Source: Aplectana chamaeleonis (taxonomy: Eukaryota; Nematoda; Chromadorea; Rhabditida; Cosmocercidae). From it: a stretch of DNA of 64,000 nucleotides. Below the pieces are notes generated by a model. The model made no database searches, was not told the origin of the DNA, and was given only the letters and a program-made list of their open reading frames with translations. Position 1 is the stretch's first letter; every line of letters starts with the position of its first letter. The position numbers were made by a program, and so were the translations under genes. The stretch is from positions 405,501 to 469,500 of the forward strand of contig JAPDOI010000421.1 of NCBI GenBank assembly GCA_029168955.1, written 5' to 3'. Below are positions 50,201-63,910 of this stretch, in pieces.

Positions 50201-53200
50201 CACCCTGATGACGTCATCAGATGCCCTATGTACTTTACATGACACCCTGATGACGTCATCAGATGCCCTATGTACTTTAGATGACATCCTGATGACGTCA
50301 TCAGATGCCCTATGTACTTTACATGACACCCTGATGACGTGATCAGATGCCCTATGTACTTTAGATGACACCCTGATGACGTCATCAGATGCCCTATGTA
50401 CTTTACATGACATCCTGATGACGTGATCAGATGCCCTATGTACTTTAGATGACACCCTGATGACGTCATCAGATGCCCTATGTACTTTACATGACACCCT
50501 GATGACGTCATCAGATGCCCTATGTACTTTACATGACACCCTGATGACGTCATCAGATGCCCTATGTACTTTACATGACACCCTGATGACGTCATCAGAT
50601 GCCCTATGTACTTTACGTGACACCCTGATGACGTGATCAGATGCCCTATGTACTTTAGATGACACCCTGATGACGTCATCAGATGCCCTATGTACTTTAC
50701 ATGACACCCTGATGACGTCATCAGATGCCCTATGTACTTTACATGACACCCTGATGACGTGATCAGATGCCCTATGTACTTTAGATGACACCCTGATGAC
50801 GTCATCAGATGCCCTATGTACTTTAGATGACACCCTGATGACGTCATCAGATGCCCTATGTACTTTACATGACACCCTGATGACGTCATCAGATGCCCTA
50901 TGTACTTTAGATGACACCCTGATGACGTCATCAGATGCCCTATGTACTTTAGATGACACCCTGATGACGTCATCAGATGCCCTATGTACTTTACATGACA
51001 CCCTGATGACGTCATCAGATGCCCTATGTACTTTACATGACATCCTGATGACGTGATCGGATGCCCTATATACTTTAGATGACACGCTGATGACGTCATC
51101 AGATGCCCTATGTACTTTAGATGACACCCTGATGACGTCATCAGATGCCCTATGTACTTTAGATGACACCCTGATGACGTCATCAGATGCCCTATGTACT
51201 TTACATGACACCCTGATGACGTCATCAGATGCCCTATGTACTTTAGATGACACCCTGATGACGTCATCAGATGCCCTATGTACTTTAGATGACACCCTGA
51301 TGACGTCATCAGATGCCCTATGTACTTTACATGACACCCTGATGACGTGATCAGATGCCCTATGTACTTTACATGACACCCTGATGACGTGATCAGATGC
51401 CCTATGTACTTTACATGACACCCTGATGACGTGATCAGATGCCCTATGTACTTTAGATGACACCCTGATGACGTCATCAGATGCCCTATGTACTTTAGAT
51501 GACACCCTGATGACGTCATCAGATGCCCTATGTACTTTACATGACACCCTGATGACGTCATCAGATGCCCTATGTACTTTACATGACACCCTGATGACGT
51601 CATCAGATGCCCTATGTACTTTACATGACACCCTGATGACGTCATCAGATGCCTTATGTACTTTACATGACACCCTGATGACGTCATCAGATGCCCTATG
51701 TACTTTAGATGACACCCTGATGACGTCATCAGATGCCCTATGTACTTTACATGACACCCTGATGACGTCATCAGATGCCCTATGTACTTTAGATGACACC
51801 CTGATGACGTCATCAGATGCCCTATGTACTTTAGATGACACCCTGATGACGTCATCAGATGCCCTATGTACTTTAGATGACACCCTGATGACGTCATCAG
51901 ATGCCCTATGTACTTTACATGACACTCTGATGACGTGATCAGATGCCCTATGTACTTTAGATGACACCCTGATGACGTCATCAGATGCCCTATGTACTTT
52001 ACATGACACCCTGATGACGTCATCAGATGCCCTATGTACTTTACATGACACCCTGATGACGTGATCAGATGCCCTATGTACTTTAGATGACACCCTGATG
52101 ACGTCATCAGATGCCCTATGTACTTTACATGACACCCTGATGACGTCATCAGATGCCCTATGTACTTTACGTGACACCCTGATGACGTCATCAGATGCCC
52201 TATGTACTTTAGATGACACCCTGATGACGTCATCAGATGCCCTATGTACTTTACATGACACCCTGATGACGTCATCAGATGCCCTATGTACTTTAGATGA
52301 CACCCTGATGACGTCATCAGATGCCATATGTACTTTACGTGACACCCTGATGACGTGATCAGATGCCCTATGTACTTTAGATGACACCCTGATGACGTGA
52401 TCAGATGCCCTATGTACTTTACATGACACCCTGATGACGTCATCAGATGCCCTATGTACTTTAGATGACACCCTGATGACGTCATCAGATGCCATATGTA
52501 CTTTACGTGACACCCTGATGACGTGATCAGATGCCCTATGTACTTTAGATGACACCCTGATGACGTGATCAGATGCCCTATGTACTTTACGTGACACCCT
52601 GATGACGTCATCAGATGCCCTATGTACTTTAGATGACACCCTGATGACGTCATCAGATGCCCTATGTACTTTACATGACATCCTGATGACGTCATCAGAT
52701 GCCCTATGTACTTTAGATGACACCCTGATGACGTCATCAGATGCCCTATGTACTTTACATGACACCCTGATGACGTCATCAGATGCCCTATATACTTTAG
52801 ATGACACCCTGATGACGTCATCAGATGCCCTATGTACTTTACATGACACCCTGATGACGTCATCAGATGCCCTATGTACTTTACATGACACCCTGATGAC
52901 GTCATCAGATGCCCTATGTACTTTAGATGACACCCTGATGACGTCATCAGATGCCCTATGTACTTTAGATGACACCCTGATGACGTCATCAGATGCCCTA
53001 TGTACTTTACATGACACCCTGATGACGTGATCAGATGCCCTATGTACTTTAGATGACACCCTGATGACGTCATCAGATGCCCTATGTACTTTACATGACA
53101 CCCTGATGACGTCATCAGATGCCCTATGTACTTTAGATGACACCCTGATGACGTCATCAGATGCCCTATGTACTTTACATGACACCCTGATGACGTCATC

Positions 53201-56200
53201 AGATGCCCTATGTACTTTACATGACACCCTGATGACGTGATCAGATGCCCTATGTACTTTACATGACACCCTGATGACGTCATCAGATGCCCTATGTACT
53301 TTACATGACATCCTGATGACGTCATCAGATGCCCTATGTACTTTACATGACATCCTGATGACGTCATCAGATGCCCTATGTACTTTAGATGACACCCTGA
53401 TGACGTCATCAGATGCCCTATGTACTTTACATGACACCCTGATGACGTCATCAGATGCCCTATGTACTTTAGATGACACCCTGATGACGTCATCAGATGC
53501 CCTATGTACTTTACATGACACCCTGATGACGTCATCAGATGCCCTATGTACTTTACATGACACCCTGATGACGTCATCAGATGCCCTATGTACTTTAGAT
53601 GACACCCTGATGACGTCATCAGATGCCCTATGTACTTTACATGACATCCTGATGACGCCATCAGATGCCCTATGTACTTTACATGACATCCTGATGACGT
53701 CATCAGATGCCCTATGTACTTTAGATGACACCCTGATTACGTCATCAGACGCCCTATGTACTTTAGATGACACCCTGATGACGTCATCAGATGCCCTATG
53801 TACTTTACGTGACACCCTGATGACGTGATCAGATGCCCTATGTACTTTAGATGACACCCTGATGACGTCATCAGATGCCCTATGTACTTTACATGACACC
53901 CTGATGACGTCATCAGATGCCCTATGTACTTTAGATGACACCCTGATGACGTCATCAGATGCCCTATGTACTTTACATGACACCCTGATGACGTGATCAG
54001 ATGCCCTATGTACTTTAGATGACACCCTGATGACGTCATCAGATGCCCTATGTACTTTACATGACACCCTGATGACGTCATCAGATGCCCTATGTACTTT
54101 ACATGACACCCTGATGACGTGATCAGATGCCCTATGTACTTTAGATGACACCCTGATGACGTCATCAGATGCCCTATGTACTTTACATGACACCCTGATG
54201 ACGTCATCAGATGCCCTATGTACTTTACATGACATCCTGATGACGTCATCAGATGCCCTATGTACTTTACATGACACCCTGATGACGTGATCAGATGCCC
54301 TATGTACTTTAGATGACACCCTGATGACGTCATCAGATGCCCTATGTACTTTAGATGACACCCTGATGACGTCATCAGATGCCCTATGTACTTTACATGA
54401 CACCCTGATGACGTCATCAGATGCCCTATGTACTTTAGATGACACCCTGATGACGTCATCAGATGCCCTATGTACTTTACATGACACCCTGATGACGTCA
54501 TCAGATGCCCTATGTACTTTACGTGACACCCTGATGACGTGATCAGATGCCCTATATACTTTAGATGACACCCTGATGACGTCATCAGATGCCCTATGTA
54601 CTTTACATGACACCCTGATGACGTCATCAGATGCCCTATGTACTTTACATGACACCCTGATGACGTCATCAGATGCCCTATGTACTTTAGATGACACCCT
54701 GATGACGTCATCAGATGCCCTATGTACTTTAGATGACACCCTGATGACGTCATCAGATGCCCTATGTACTTTAGATGACACCCTGATGACGTGATCAGAT
54801 GCCCTATGTACTTTAGATGACACCCTGATGACGTCATCAGATGCCCTATGTACTTTAGATGACACCCTGATGACGTCATCAGATGCCCTATGTACTTTAC
54901 GTGACACCCTGATGACGTCATCAGATGCCCTATGTACTTTACATGACACCCTGATGACGTGATCAGATGCCCTATGTACTTTAGATGACACCCTGATGAC
55001 GTCATCAGATGCCCTATGTACTTTAGATGACACCCTGATGACGTCATCAGATGCCCTATGTACTTTAGATGACACCCTGATGACGTCATCAGATGCCCTA
55101 TGTACTTTACATGACACCCTGATGACGTGATCAGATGCCCTATGTACTTTAGATGACACCCTGATGACGTCATCAGATGCCCTATGTACTTTAGATGACA
55201 CCCTGATGACGTCATCAGATGCCCTATGTACTTTACATGACACCCTGATGACGTGATCAGATGCCCTATGTACTTTACATGACACCCTGATGACGTGATC
55301 AGATGCCCTATGTACTTTACATGACACCCTGATGACGTGATCAGATGCCCTATGTACTTTAGATGACACCCTGATGACGTCATCAGATGCCCTATGTACT
55401 TTAGATGACACCCTGATGACGTCATCAGATGCCCTATGTACTTTACATGACACCCTGATGACGTCATCAGATGCCCTATGTACTTTACATGACACCCTGA
55501 TGACGTCATCAGATGCCCTATGTACTTTACATGACACCCTGATGACGTCATCAGATGCCCTATGTACTTTACATGACATCCTGATGACGTGATCAGATGC
55601 CCTATGTACTTTAGATGACACCCTGATGACGTCATCAGATGCCCTATGTACTTTACGTGACACCCTGATGACGTGATCAGATGCCCTATGTACTTTAGAT
55701 GACACCCTGATGACGTCATCAGATGCCCTATGTACTTTACATGACAACCTGATGACGTCATCAGATGCCCTATGTACTTTGAATGACACCCTGTTGACGT
55801 CATCAGATGCCCTATGTACTTTACATGACACCCTGATGACGTGATCAGATGCCCTATGTACTTTAGATGACACCCTGATGACGTCATCAGATGCCCTATG
55901 TACTTTACATGACACCCTGATGACGTCATCAGATGCCCTATGTACTTTACATGACACCCTGATGACGTCATCAGATGCCCTATGTACTTTAGATGACACC
56001 CTGATGACGTCATCAGATGCCCTATGTACTTTAGATGACACCCTGATGACGTCATCAGATGCCCTATGTACTTTACGTGACACCCTGATGACGTGATCAG
56101 ATGCCCTATGTACTTTAGATGACACCCTGATGACGTCATCAGATGCCCTATGTACTTTACATGACACCCTGATGACGTGATCAGATGCCCTATGTACTTT

Positions 56201-59200
56201 AGATGACACCCTGATGACGTCATCAGATGCCCTATGTACTTTACGTGACACCCTGATGACGTGATCAGATGCCCTATATACTTTAGATAACACCCTGATG
56301 ACGTCATCAGATGCCCTATGTACTTTATGTGACACCCTGATGACGTGATCAGATGCCCTATATACTTTAGATGACACCCTGATGACGTCATCAGATGCCC
56401 TATGTACTTTACGTGACACCCTGATGACGTGATCAGATGCCCTATGTACTTTAGATGACACCCTGATGACGTCATCAGATGCCCTATGTACTTTACGTGA
56501 CACCCTGATGACGTGATCAGATGCCCTATGTACTTTAGATGACACCCTGATGACGTCATCAGATGCCCTATGTACTTTACGTGACATCCTGATGACGTCA
56601 TCAGATGCCCTATGTACTTTAGATGACACCCTGATGACGTCATCAGATGCCCTATGTACTTTACATGACACCCTGATGACGTGATCAGATGCCCTATGTA
56701 CTTTAGATGACACCCTGATGACGTCATCAGATGCCCTATGTACTTTACATGACACCCTGATGACGTCATCAGATGCCCTATGTACTTTACATGACACCCT
56801 GATGACGTGATCAGATGCCCTATGTACTTTAGATGACACCCTGATGACGTCATCAGATGCCCTATGTACTTTAGATGACACCCTGATGACGTCATCAGAT
56901 GCCCTATGTACTTTACGTGACACCCTGATGACGTGATCAGATGCCCTATGTACTTTAGATGACACCCTGATGACGTCATCAGATGCCCTATGTACTTTAC
57001 GTGACACCCTGATGACGTGATCAGATGCCCTATGTACTTTAGATGACACCCTGATGACGTCATCAGATGCCCTATGTACTTTACATGACACCCTGATGAC
57101 GTCATCAGATGCCCTATGTACTTTAGATGACACCGTGATGACGTCATCAGATGCCCTATGTACTTTACACGACATCCTGATGACGTCATCAGAAGCCCTA
57201 TGTACTTTAGATGACACCTGATGACGTCATCAGATGCCCTATGTACTTTACGTGACACCCTGATGACGTGATCAGATGCCCTATGTACTTTAGATGACAC
57301 CCTGATGACGTGATCAGATGCCCTATGTACTTTAGATGACACCCTGATGACGTCATCAGATGCCCTATGTACTTCAGATGACACCCTGATGACGTCATCA
57401 GATGCCCTATGTACTTTACGTGACACCCTGATGACGTGATCAGATGCCCTATGTACTTTAGATGACACCCTGATGACGTCATCAGATGCCCTATGTACTT
57501 TACATGACACCCTGATGACGTGATCAGATGCCCTATGTACTTTAGATGACACCCTGATGACGTCATCAGATGCCCTATGTACTTTACATGACATCCTGAT
57601 GACGTCATCAGATGCCCTATGTACTTTAGATGACACCCTGATGACGTCATCAGATGCCCTATGTACTTTACATGACACCCTGATGACGTGATCAGATGCC
57701 CTATGTACTTTAGATGACACCCTGATGACGTCATCAGATGCCCTATGTACTTTACATGACACCCTGATGACGTCATCAGATGCCCTATGTACTTTACATG
57801 ACACCCTGATGACGTGATCAGATGCCCTATATACTTTAGATGACACCCTGATGACGTGATCAGATGCCCTATATACTTTAGATAACACCCTGATGACGTC
57901 ATCAGATGCCCTATGTACTTTACGTGACACCCTGATGACGTGATCAGATGCCCTATATACTTTAGATAACACCCTGATGACGTCATCAGATGCCCTATGT
58001 ACTTTACGTGACACCCTGATGACGTGATCAGATGCCCTATGTACTTTAGATGACACCCTGATGACGTCATCAGATGCCCTATGTACTTTACATGACACCC
58101 TGATGACGTCATCAGATGCCTTATGTACTTTGCATGACACCGTGATGACGTCATCAGATGCCTTATGTACTTTACATGACATCCTGATGACGTCATCAGA
58201 AGCCCTATGTACTTTAAATGACACCCTGATGACGTCATCAGATGCCCTATGTGCTTTACGTGACACCCTGATGACGTGATCAGATGCCCTATATACTTTA
58301 GATAACACCCTGATGACGTGATCAGATGCCCTATACTTTTTAGATGACAACCTGATGACGTCTTCAGATGCCCTATGTACTTTAGATGACACCCTGATGA
58401 CGTCATCAGATGCCCTATGTACTTTACATGACACCCTGATGACGTGATCAGATGCCCTATATACTTTAGATGACACCCTGATGACGTCATCAGATGCCCT
58501 ATGTACTTTACATGACACCCTGATGACGTCATCAGATGCCCTATGTACTTTACATGACACCCTGATGACGTCATCAGATGCCCTATGTACTTTAGATGAC
58601 ACCCTGATGACGTCATCAGATGCCCTATGTACTTTAGATGACACCCTGATGACGGCATCAGATGCCCTATGTACTTTACGTGACACCTGATGACGTCATC
58701 AGATGCCCTATGTACTTTAGATGACACCCTGATGACGTCATCAGATGCCCTATGTACTTTACATGACACCCTGATGACGTGATCAGATGCCCTATATACT
58801 TTAGATGACACCCTGGTGACGTCATCAGATGCCCTATGTGCTTTACGTGACACCCTGATGACGTCATCAGATGCCCTATATACTTTAGATGACACCCTGA
58901 TGACGTCATCAGATGCCCTATGTACTTTATGTGACACCCTGATGACGTCTTCAGATGCCCTATGTACTTTAGATGACACCCTGATGACGTCATCAGATGC
59001 CCTATGTGCTTTACGTGACACCCTGATGACGTGATCAGATGCCCTATATACTTTAGATAACACCCTGATGACGTCATCAGATGCCCTATGTACTTTACGT
59101 GACACCCTGATGACGTGATCAGATGCCCTATATACTTTAGATAACACCCTGATGACGTCATCAGATGCCCTATGTACTTTACGTGACATCCTGATGACGT

Positions 59201-60424
59201 CATCAGATGCCCTATGTACTTTAGATGACACCCTGATGACGTCATCAGATGCCCTATGTACTTTACATGACACCCTGATGACGTGATCAGATGCCCTATA
59301 TACTTTAGATGACACCCTGATGACGTCATCAAATGCCTTATGTACTTTACATGACACCCTGATGACGTCATCAGATGCCCTATGTACTTTACATGACACC
59401 CTGATGACGTGATCAGATGCCCTATATACTTTAGATGACACCCTGATGACGTCATCAGATGCCCTATGTGCTTTAGATGACACCCTGATGACGTCATCAG
59501 ATGCCCTATGTGCTTTACGTGACACCCTGATGACGTGATCAGATGCCCTATATACTTTAGATAACACCCTGATGACGTCATCAGATGCCCTATGTACTTT
59601 ACGTGACACCCTGATGACGTGATCAGATGCCCTATATACTTTAGATAACACCCTGATGACGTCATCAGATGCCCTATGTACTTTATGTGACACCCTGATG
59701 ACGTGATCAGATGCCCTATATACTTTAGATAACACCCTGATGACGTCATCAGATGCCCTATGTGCTTTACGTGACACCCTGATGACGTGATCAGATGCCC
59801 TATATACTTTAGATAACACCCTGATGACGTCATCAGATGCCCTATGTGCTTTACGTGACACCCTGATGACGTGATCAGATGCCCTATATACTTTAGATGA
59901 CACCCTGATGACGTCATCAAATACCTTATGTACTTTACATGACACCCTGATGACGTCATCAGATGCCCTATGTACTTTACATGACATCCTGATGACGTCA
60001 TCAAATGCCTTATGTACTTTACATCACACCCTGATGACGTCATCAGATGCCCTATGTGCTTTACATGACACCCTGATGACGTGATCAGATGCCCTATATA
60101 CTTTAGATGACACCCTGATGACGTCATCAAATGCCTTATGTACTTTAGATGACACCCTGATGACGTCATCAGATGCCCTATGTACTTTACATGACACCCT
60201 GATGACGTGATCAGATGCCCTATATACTTTAGATGACACCCTGATCACGTCATCAGATGCCCTATGTGCTTTAGATGACACCCTGATGACGTCATCAGAT
60301 ACCCTATGTGCTTTACGTGACACCCTGATGACGTGATCAGATGCCCTATATACTTTAGATGACACCCTGATGACGTCATCAAATGCCTTATGTACTTTAC
60401 ATGACACCCTGATGACGTCATCAG
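41266..60424. repeat. 42-bp satellite, about 456 units, each centred on a CRE palindrome
   Basis: About 19.2 kb of uninterrupted 42-bp units: CTGATGACGTCATCAGATGC, then CCTATGTACTTTAGATGACA, then CC. The first 16 bases are a perfect palindrome containing TGACGTCA, the consensus cAMP-response element. The main variants are GACGTGATCAG instead of GACGTCATCAG (roughly one unit in four or five by eye), TTTACATG or TTTACGTG for TTTAGATG, ATATAC for ATGTAC, and AAATGCCTTATG. Units at about 44,170, 46,230, 47,150, 47,360, 57,217 and 58,685 lack one C, and one near 47,564 is shortened. These break the otherwise open frames. Frames up to 2647 codons (SKVHRASDDVIRVS or TSSGCHLKYIGHLM repeats) follow from the 14-codon unit and are not called genes. 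Confidence 0.98.
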
Positions 60425-60426
60425 AA

Positions 60427-60615
60427 AGTAACAAACTTGTTAGTCACTTTCCCTTTCCCTTCCCATCGAAAAGTGCAGCCTACAACGTGTTTTAGCGATT
60501 TGATCTACCAACTGATAATATCACTTGATATGATAAGCAGTAAGAAGTAAAGCAGTTAATGTGAAACAGTAAGCAACAAACTTGTTATTCACTTCCCCTG
60601 TCCCTTCCCATAGCT
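60427..60615. repeat. Direct duplication at the right satellite border
   Basis: GTAACAAACTTGTTAGTCAC, then TTTCCCTTCCCAT (60,427-60,467), is repeated with a few changes at about 60,573-60,613 (GCAACAAACTTGTTATTCAC, then TGTCCCTTCCCAT). The spacing of about 147 bp begins three bases after the last satellite unit. AACAAACTTGTT is itself nearly palindromic. Confidence 0.7.
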
Positions 60616-60870
60616 CAATTTTAACTGGTAGCGCAAGCTCGTGAACGCCGTCTGAAAAAAAGGAGATTAACAGTTTTCCGACCAAAATCACGTGTTTTTC
60701 GCCATTTTTCTCGAGCGCCAAGAAACCGTTCCAAACCATTTTTGAGTGTATACCCCAGCTTTTTACGCTCTTTCCAATGGAGGAAAAACCGTATTTCCAC
60801 AGTCACTCCGAACGCCGATTTTGTAATCGCAGAGTTGCGCGTGGGCGAATTGAAGCCGAATCTGGTGCGC

Positions 60871-61325
60871 GCGAAGGCAGTGTTCACGATGAATATCGCA
60901 CTCGAGTTTGACCCAAAAATGAGATTGTTTGGTCGTGAGGTAACTAATAGTGAAGAAACAGGGAAGAAAAACGTCCAAAGTAAGACAAAACAACGGTTTC
61001 TAAATTCAGGGCGTGGACGAGAATTATGGGCCCTGCTTATTTCGGCAAGCGCGCGCTAATGGCGAAATCTGCGCGAATCGATAATGCTAACTGCGGCAGA
61101 GTTGCTTGGCAATTAGCCATCTAAACGTGCGCGGCGCCACAAACTCGTCCGATTGGGGGGCGGACCGGGGTAGGTAGGCGCACCGGGAGAGCTTTCAAAG
61201 CCGTTTGTATTTATTTCTGGCCAGTTTTCGTTGCTTTCTTCGACCCTATCCTCTACAGCACCTACCAACTTAGTGTTTCACACCGAGACCTCGAGAACGA
61301 GATTTATCGTGAACACTGCCTTTAA
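60871..61325 (+). mobile_element. TTAA-type MITE (family A), copy 3
   Basis: AGGCAGTGTTCACGATGAAT at 60,875 and ATCGTGAACACTGCCTTTAA at 61,306-61,325. The left TTAA is replaced by GCGA. The interior is the same as 19,814-20,270 with only scattered changes, so the two are close relatives. It lies 450 bp right of the satellite. The frame at 60,742-61,059 crosses its left border and is unsupported. Confidence 0.85.
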
Positions 61326-61479
61326 AAGTCTCTGATTTTGAAGGAATATGTGAAAACGGAGATTTCTCGGCTGAGCCTCAACTCTTAAACAATTTAATAA
61401 AGTTCTACTTTTAAAAGAGTTTGAATCAACACAAGAATTCCCGAAGTTTCTATATACTCTTTTTTTCTCAAATTTAAAG

Positions 61480-62905
61480 AATTCGGTTTTTTTGGAATAT
61501 TAAATGAATTGGAAATTTTCGAAAATTTAAGTAAACTGAAAATTTTTGAATTCTGAAATAAATTGCAAATTTTGAAATCGGAAAAAATCGGAGTTCTCAA
61601 TTTCAAAAATAAATACGTGTTGAAATCATTTTTTTCAAAAACTGAATTAAATTGGAAGTTTTGAAAAATCGAAATAAACTAGAAATTTTTGGAATTTGAA
61701 AAAAAAATTGGAATTACCAATTTCAGAAGTAAATACGATTTTAAATCAAAACTTTCTCAAAAATTGAAATGAACTGGAAATTTTTGAATTCTGAAATAAA
61801 TTGGAAATTTTAACACTTGAAAAAGAATCAGAGTTCTTAATTTCAAAAATAAATACGAGTTGGAATCAGAGTTTGTCCAAAAACTAAATCAAACTAGAAG
61901 TTTTGAAAAATTGAAAGAAACTGAAATTTTTTTCAAATTTGATAGAAATCGAAATTCCTAATTTTAGAAGTAACTACGATTTCAAATCGAAACTTTTCCA
62001 AAAATTGGAATAAACTGGAAATTTTAGAATTTCGAAATAAGTTGGAAACTTTAACACTTGAAAAAGAATCGGAATTCTTGATCTCAAAAATTAATACGAG
62101 TTATAATCAGAGTTTTTCCAAAAACTAAAATAAACTAGAAGTTGAAATACAATTATAAATCAGAATCTTGAAATGCTCGGGTCAAAATCGTTTTCATGTC
62201 GCCTTACAATGCTAGTTGATTACTCTGCACAATTAGCGAAAACTCACCCGTGTATGGCTCGCCTTAAGTACTTCAGCAACTGCAAAATGACGGAAGTTTC
62301 ACTAAAACAATGTGTTCATTTCGATCACTTCAGTTGTTTGATGCAACTTTTTATACACTTAAGTCCGCTGGCAACGGAGTCATCATTAGAAGCAGAAGAC
62401 AAAAACGGCTTTCGAAAAGTTTTGAAATGGGTTTGAAAATGTGCCAAATGCATATGTTATTAATGAGTAGGGGTAAAGGTAAATGACACGGTTGTCTCCA
62501 GGAGAGTTGCCCAACATTGCACTTTTTGTAAGCAGCGCCAGTTCAGAAGGTAATTAGCGAGGTCAGCAGAAAGTTCAGTTGTAAGTAGATGATAATAAGA
62601 CTTGATATTTAGTTTATTCCGCATTTTAACACACTTTCTGAATCAGAATGACGCTGTGAATTGAATGGCGCTATCGCATTTCCAAACTAATCGCTTTCAA
62701 AAAATTTGAATTCATTGAATTTGAAAAGGCTGAAAGTAGGTCAAAAATTGGTCTGATCTTGACTATGCATACATTTTTGAAATCAGCATGACCATTGGAA
62801 TGCATTGACGTTTTAAAGTTTCAAAAATTTCTACATTAAAAAATTTTGGTTAATATATGAGAAAGTAGGTCAAAACTAGGTCAAAACTTTATTTTTCTCA
62901 AACCT
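61480..62905 (+). mobile_element. AT-rich dispersed element, right inverted copy
   Basis: Inverse counterpart of 38,850-40,105. It begins with degenerate AT-rich repeats (CAAAAATTGAAATGAACTGG type, about 240-bp period), then the better conserved part from about 62,160 (GAATCTTGAAATGCTCGGGT). An insertion of about 85 bp near 62,535-62,620 is absent from the left copy. An 87-codon frame (62,173-62,436, starting MLGSKSFSCRLTMLV) differs from the left copy at only a few residues, but flanking non-coding DNA is equally conserved, so coding is not demonstrated. Confidence 0.8.
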
Positions 62906-63770
62906 GAATACATTTTTGGAATCAGAGCGACGAGGCGAATCTAATGGTGTTTTCAGATTCCAAAATCATTCACTCCGAGCGAAAACGACGTTTCCGACGC
63001 GCTTTCGCGTCGCCGACGCGTTTTAGGACACATGTTATGAGCGGTATTGTATTGTTCCGTTGTCCAATTTCTCGAGTGCGTGAGTATTGGGCACCGCGCC
63101 CACTGATTGGAAGGAATGCGGCGAAAATCTAAGAGAGCAGAATGTATTTAATAGTTTTACAAGTTCGATCGAGCGAAAATGAAATCCTTTCAGGTTGATC
63201 ATATGGAGAGGACCTCGTATTCTGACGATCGATCGCGTATTGCCCCGGAGGGCGTGGTCAGTGACGCCCCTGTTTTCGGCGTTAGGAGTTTTGCATAATC
63301 GAGCCGGCGAGAGTCGAGTGCCCACAACAGATTGTAGGCATTTCCAGCTACATCTTTGTGAGGGTTGTGGGCACTTCCTAACTTCTAGCATTAAAAACGA
63401 TTAGCAAAGCCGCGTAATATAACGTCGGCATGCATCCAGAAGAGACTTCGCGTTCACCGTTGAAGGTTGTCGCAAACCCGGTGCCACACGCTATAACATA
63501 GGGAGGAACGATAGACAGCTTCGGGGATCCAAACGGCTCATTCTTGTTTAAACACGATGACATTGATATGATGGTTATCAACACGTGGCTTATTAGGATG
63601 AACATGATCACTTGGTCTGTTTATTTCGATTCGTCAGCATCTAGCGAACGTTGCGCTACTCGCTCGCAAAAACGCTTCGCACGCTTGTTCCCAAGCGCTA
63701 CTCATCTGACAGGGCGCTATTCATACTCTTCAACGCTAGCGCGGCACGCGCGGGCGTGGCGTTAGGGTGT
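62906..63770. other. Gene-free stretch
   Basis: No supported gene; short frames overlap in several phases. From 63,640 the words ACGCTTCGCACGC and CGCTAGCGCGGCACGCGCG give a small GC-rich palindromic cluster. Confidence 0.4.
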
Positions 63771-63774
63771 GAAT

Positions 63775-63910
63775 CAGGGTTGTGTGTAATTACGGTTTAC
63801 GATTTACGATTTTACGATTTACGGTGTTTTTGGCCTCGCAATTACGGTTAACGATTTACGACATTTCGAACCGCAAATCGTAATTTTTCGTACGTAAAAA
63901 TACGAGGCAG
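63775..63910. repeat. Short-word cluster TTACGATTTACG
   Basis: Repeats of TTACGGTTTACGATTTACGA with inverse words (CGTAATTTTTCGTACGTAAA) over about 130 bp. Irregular spacing; similar in style to the TTCGAA and ATCCGAAT clusters. Confidence 0.65.

Noticed and set aside
49274..57217. 2647-codon open frame on the minus strand (and similar giant frames across the 42-bp satellite, both strands)
   Set aside because: The unit is 42 bp (14 codons) and lacks stops in several frames, so open frames arise automatically on both strands. No start context, splice sites or non-repeat domain.
41266..60424. Hammerhead ribozyme or C/D-box RNA reading of CTGATGA in the CRE satellite
   Set aside because: CTGATGA resembles the hammerhead core and the C box, but no GAAA partner occurs in the unit and the motif is fully explained by the 16-bp palindrome.
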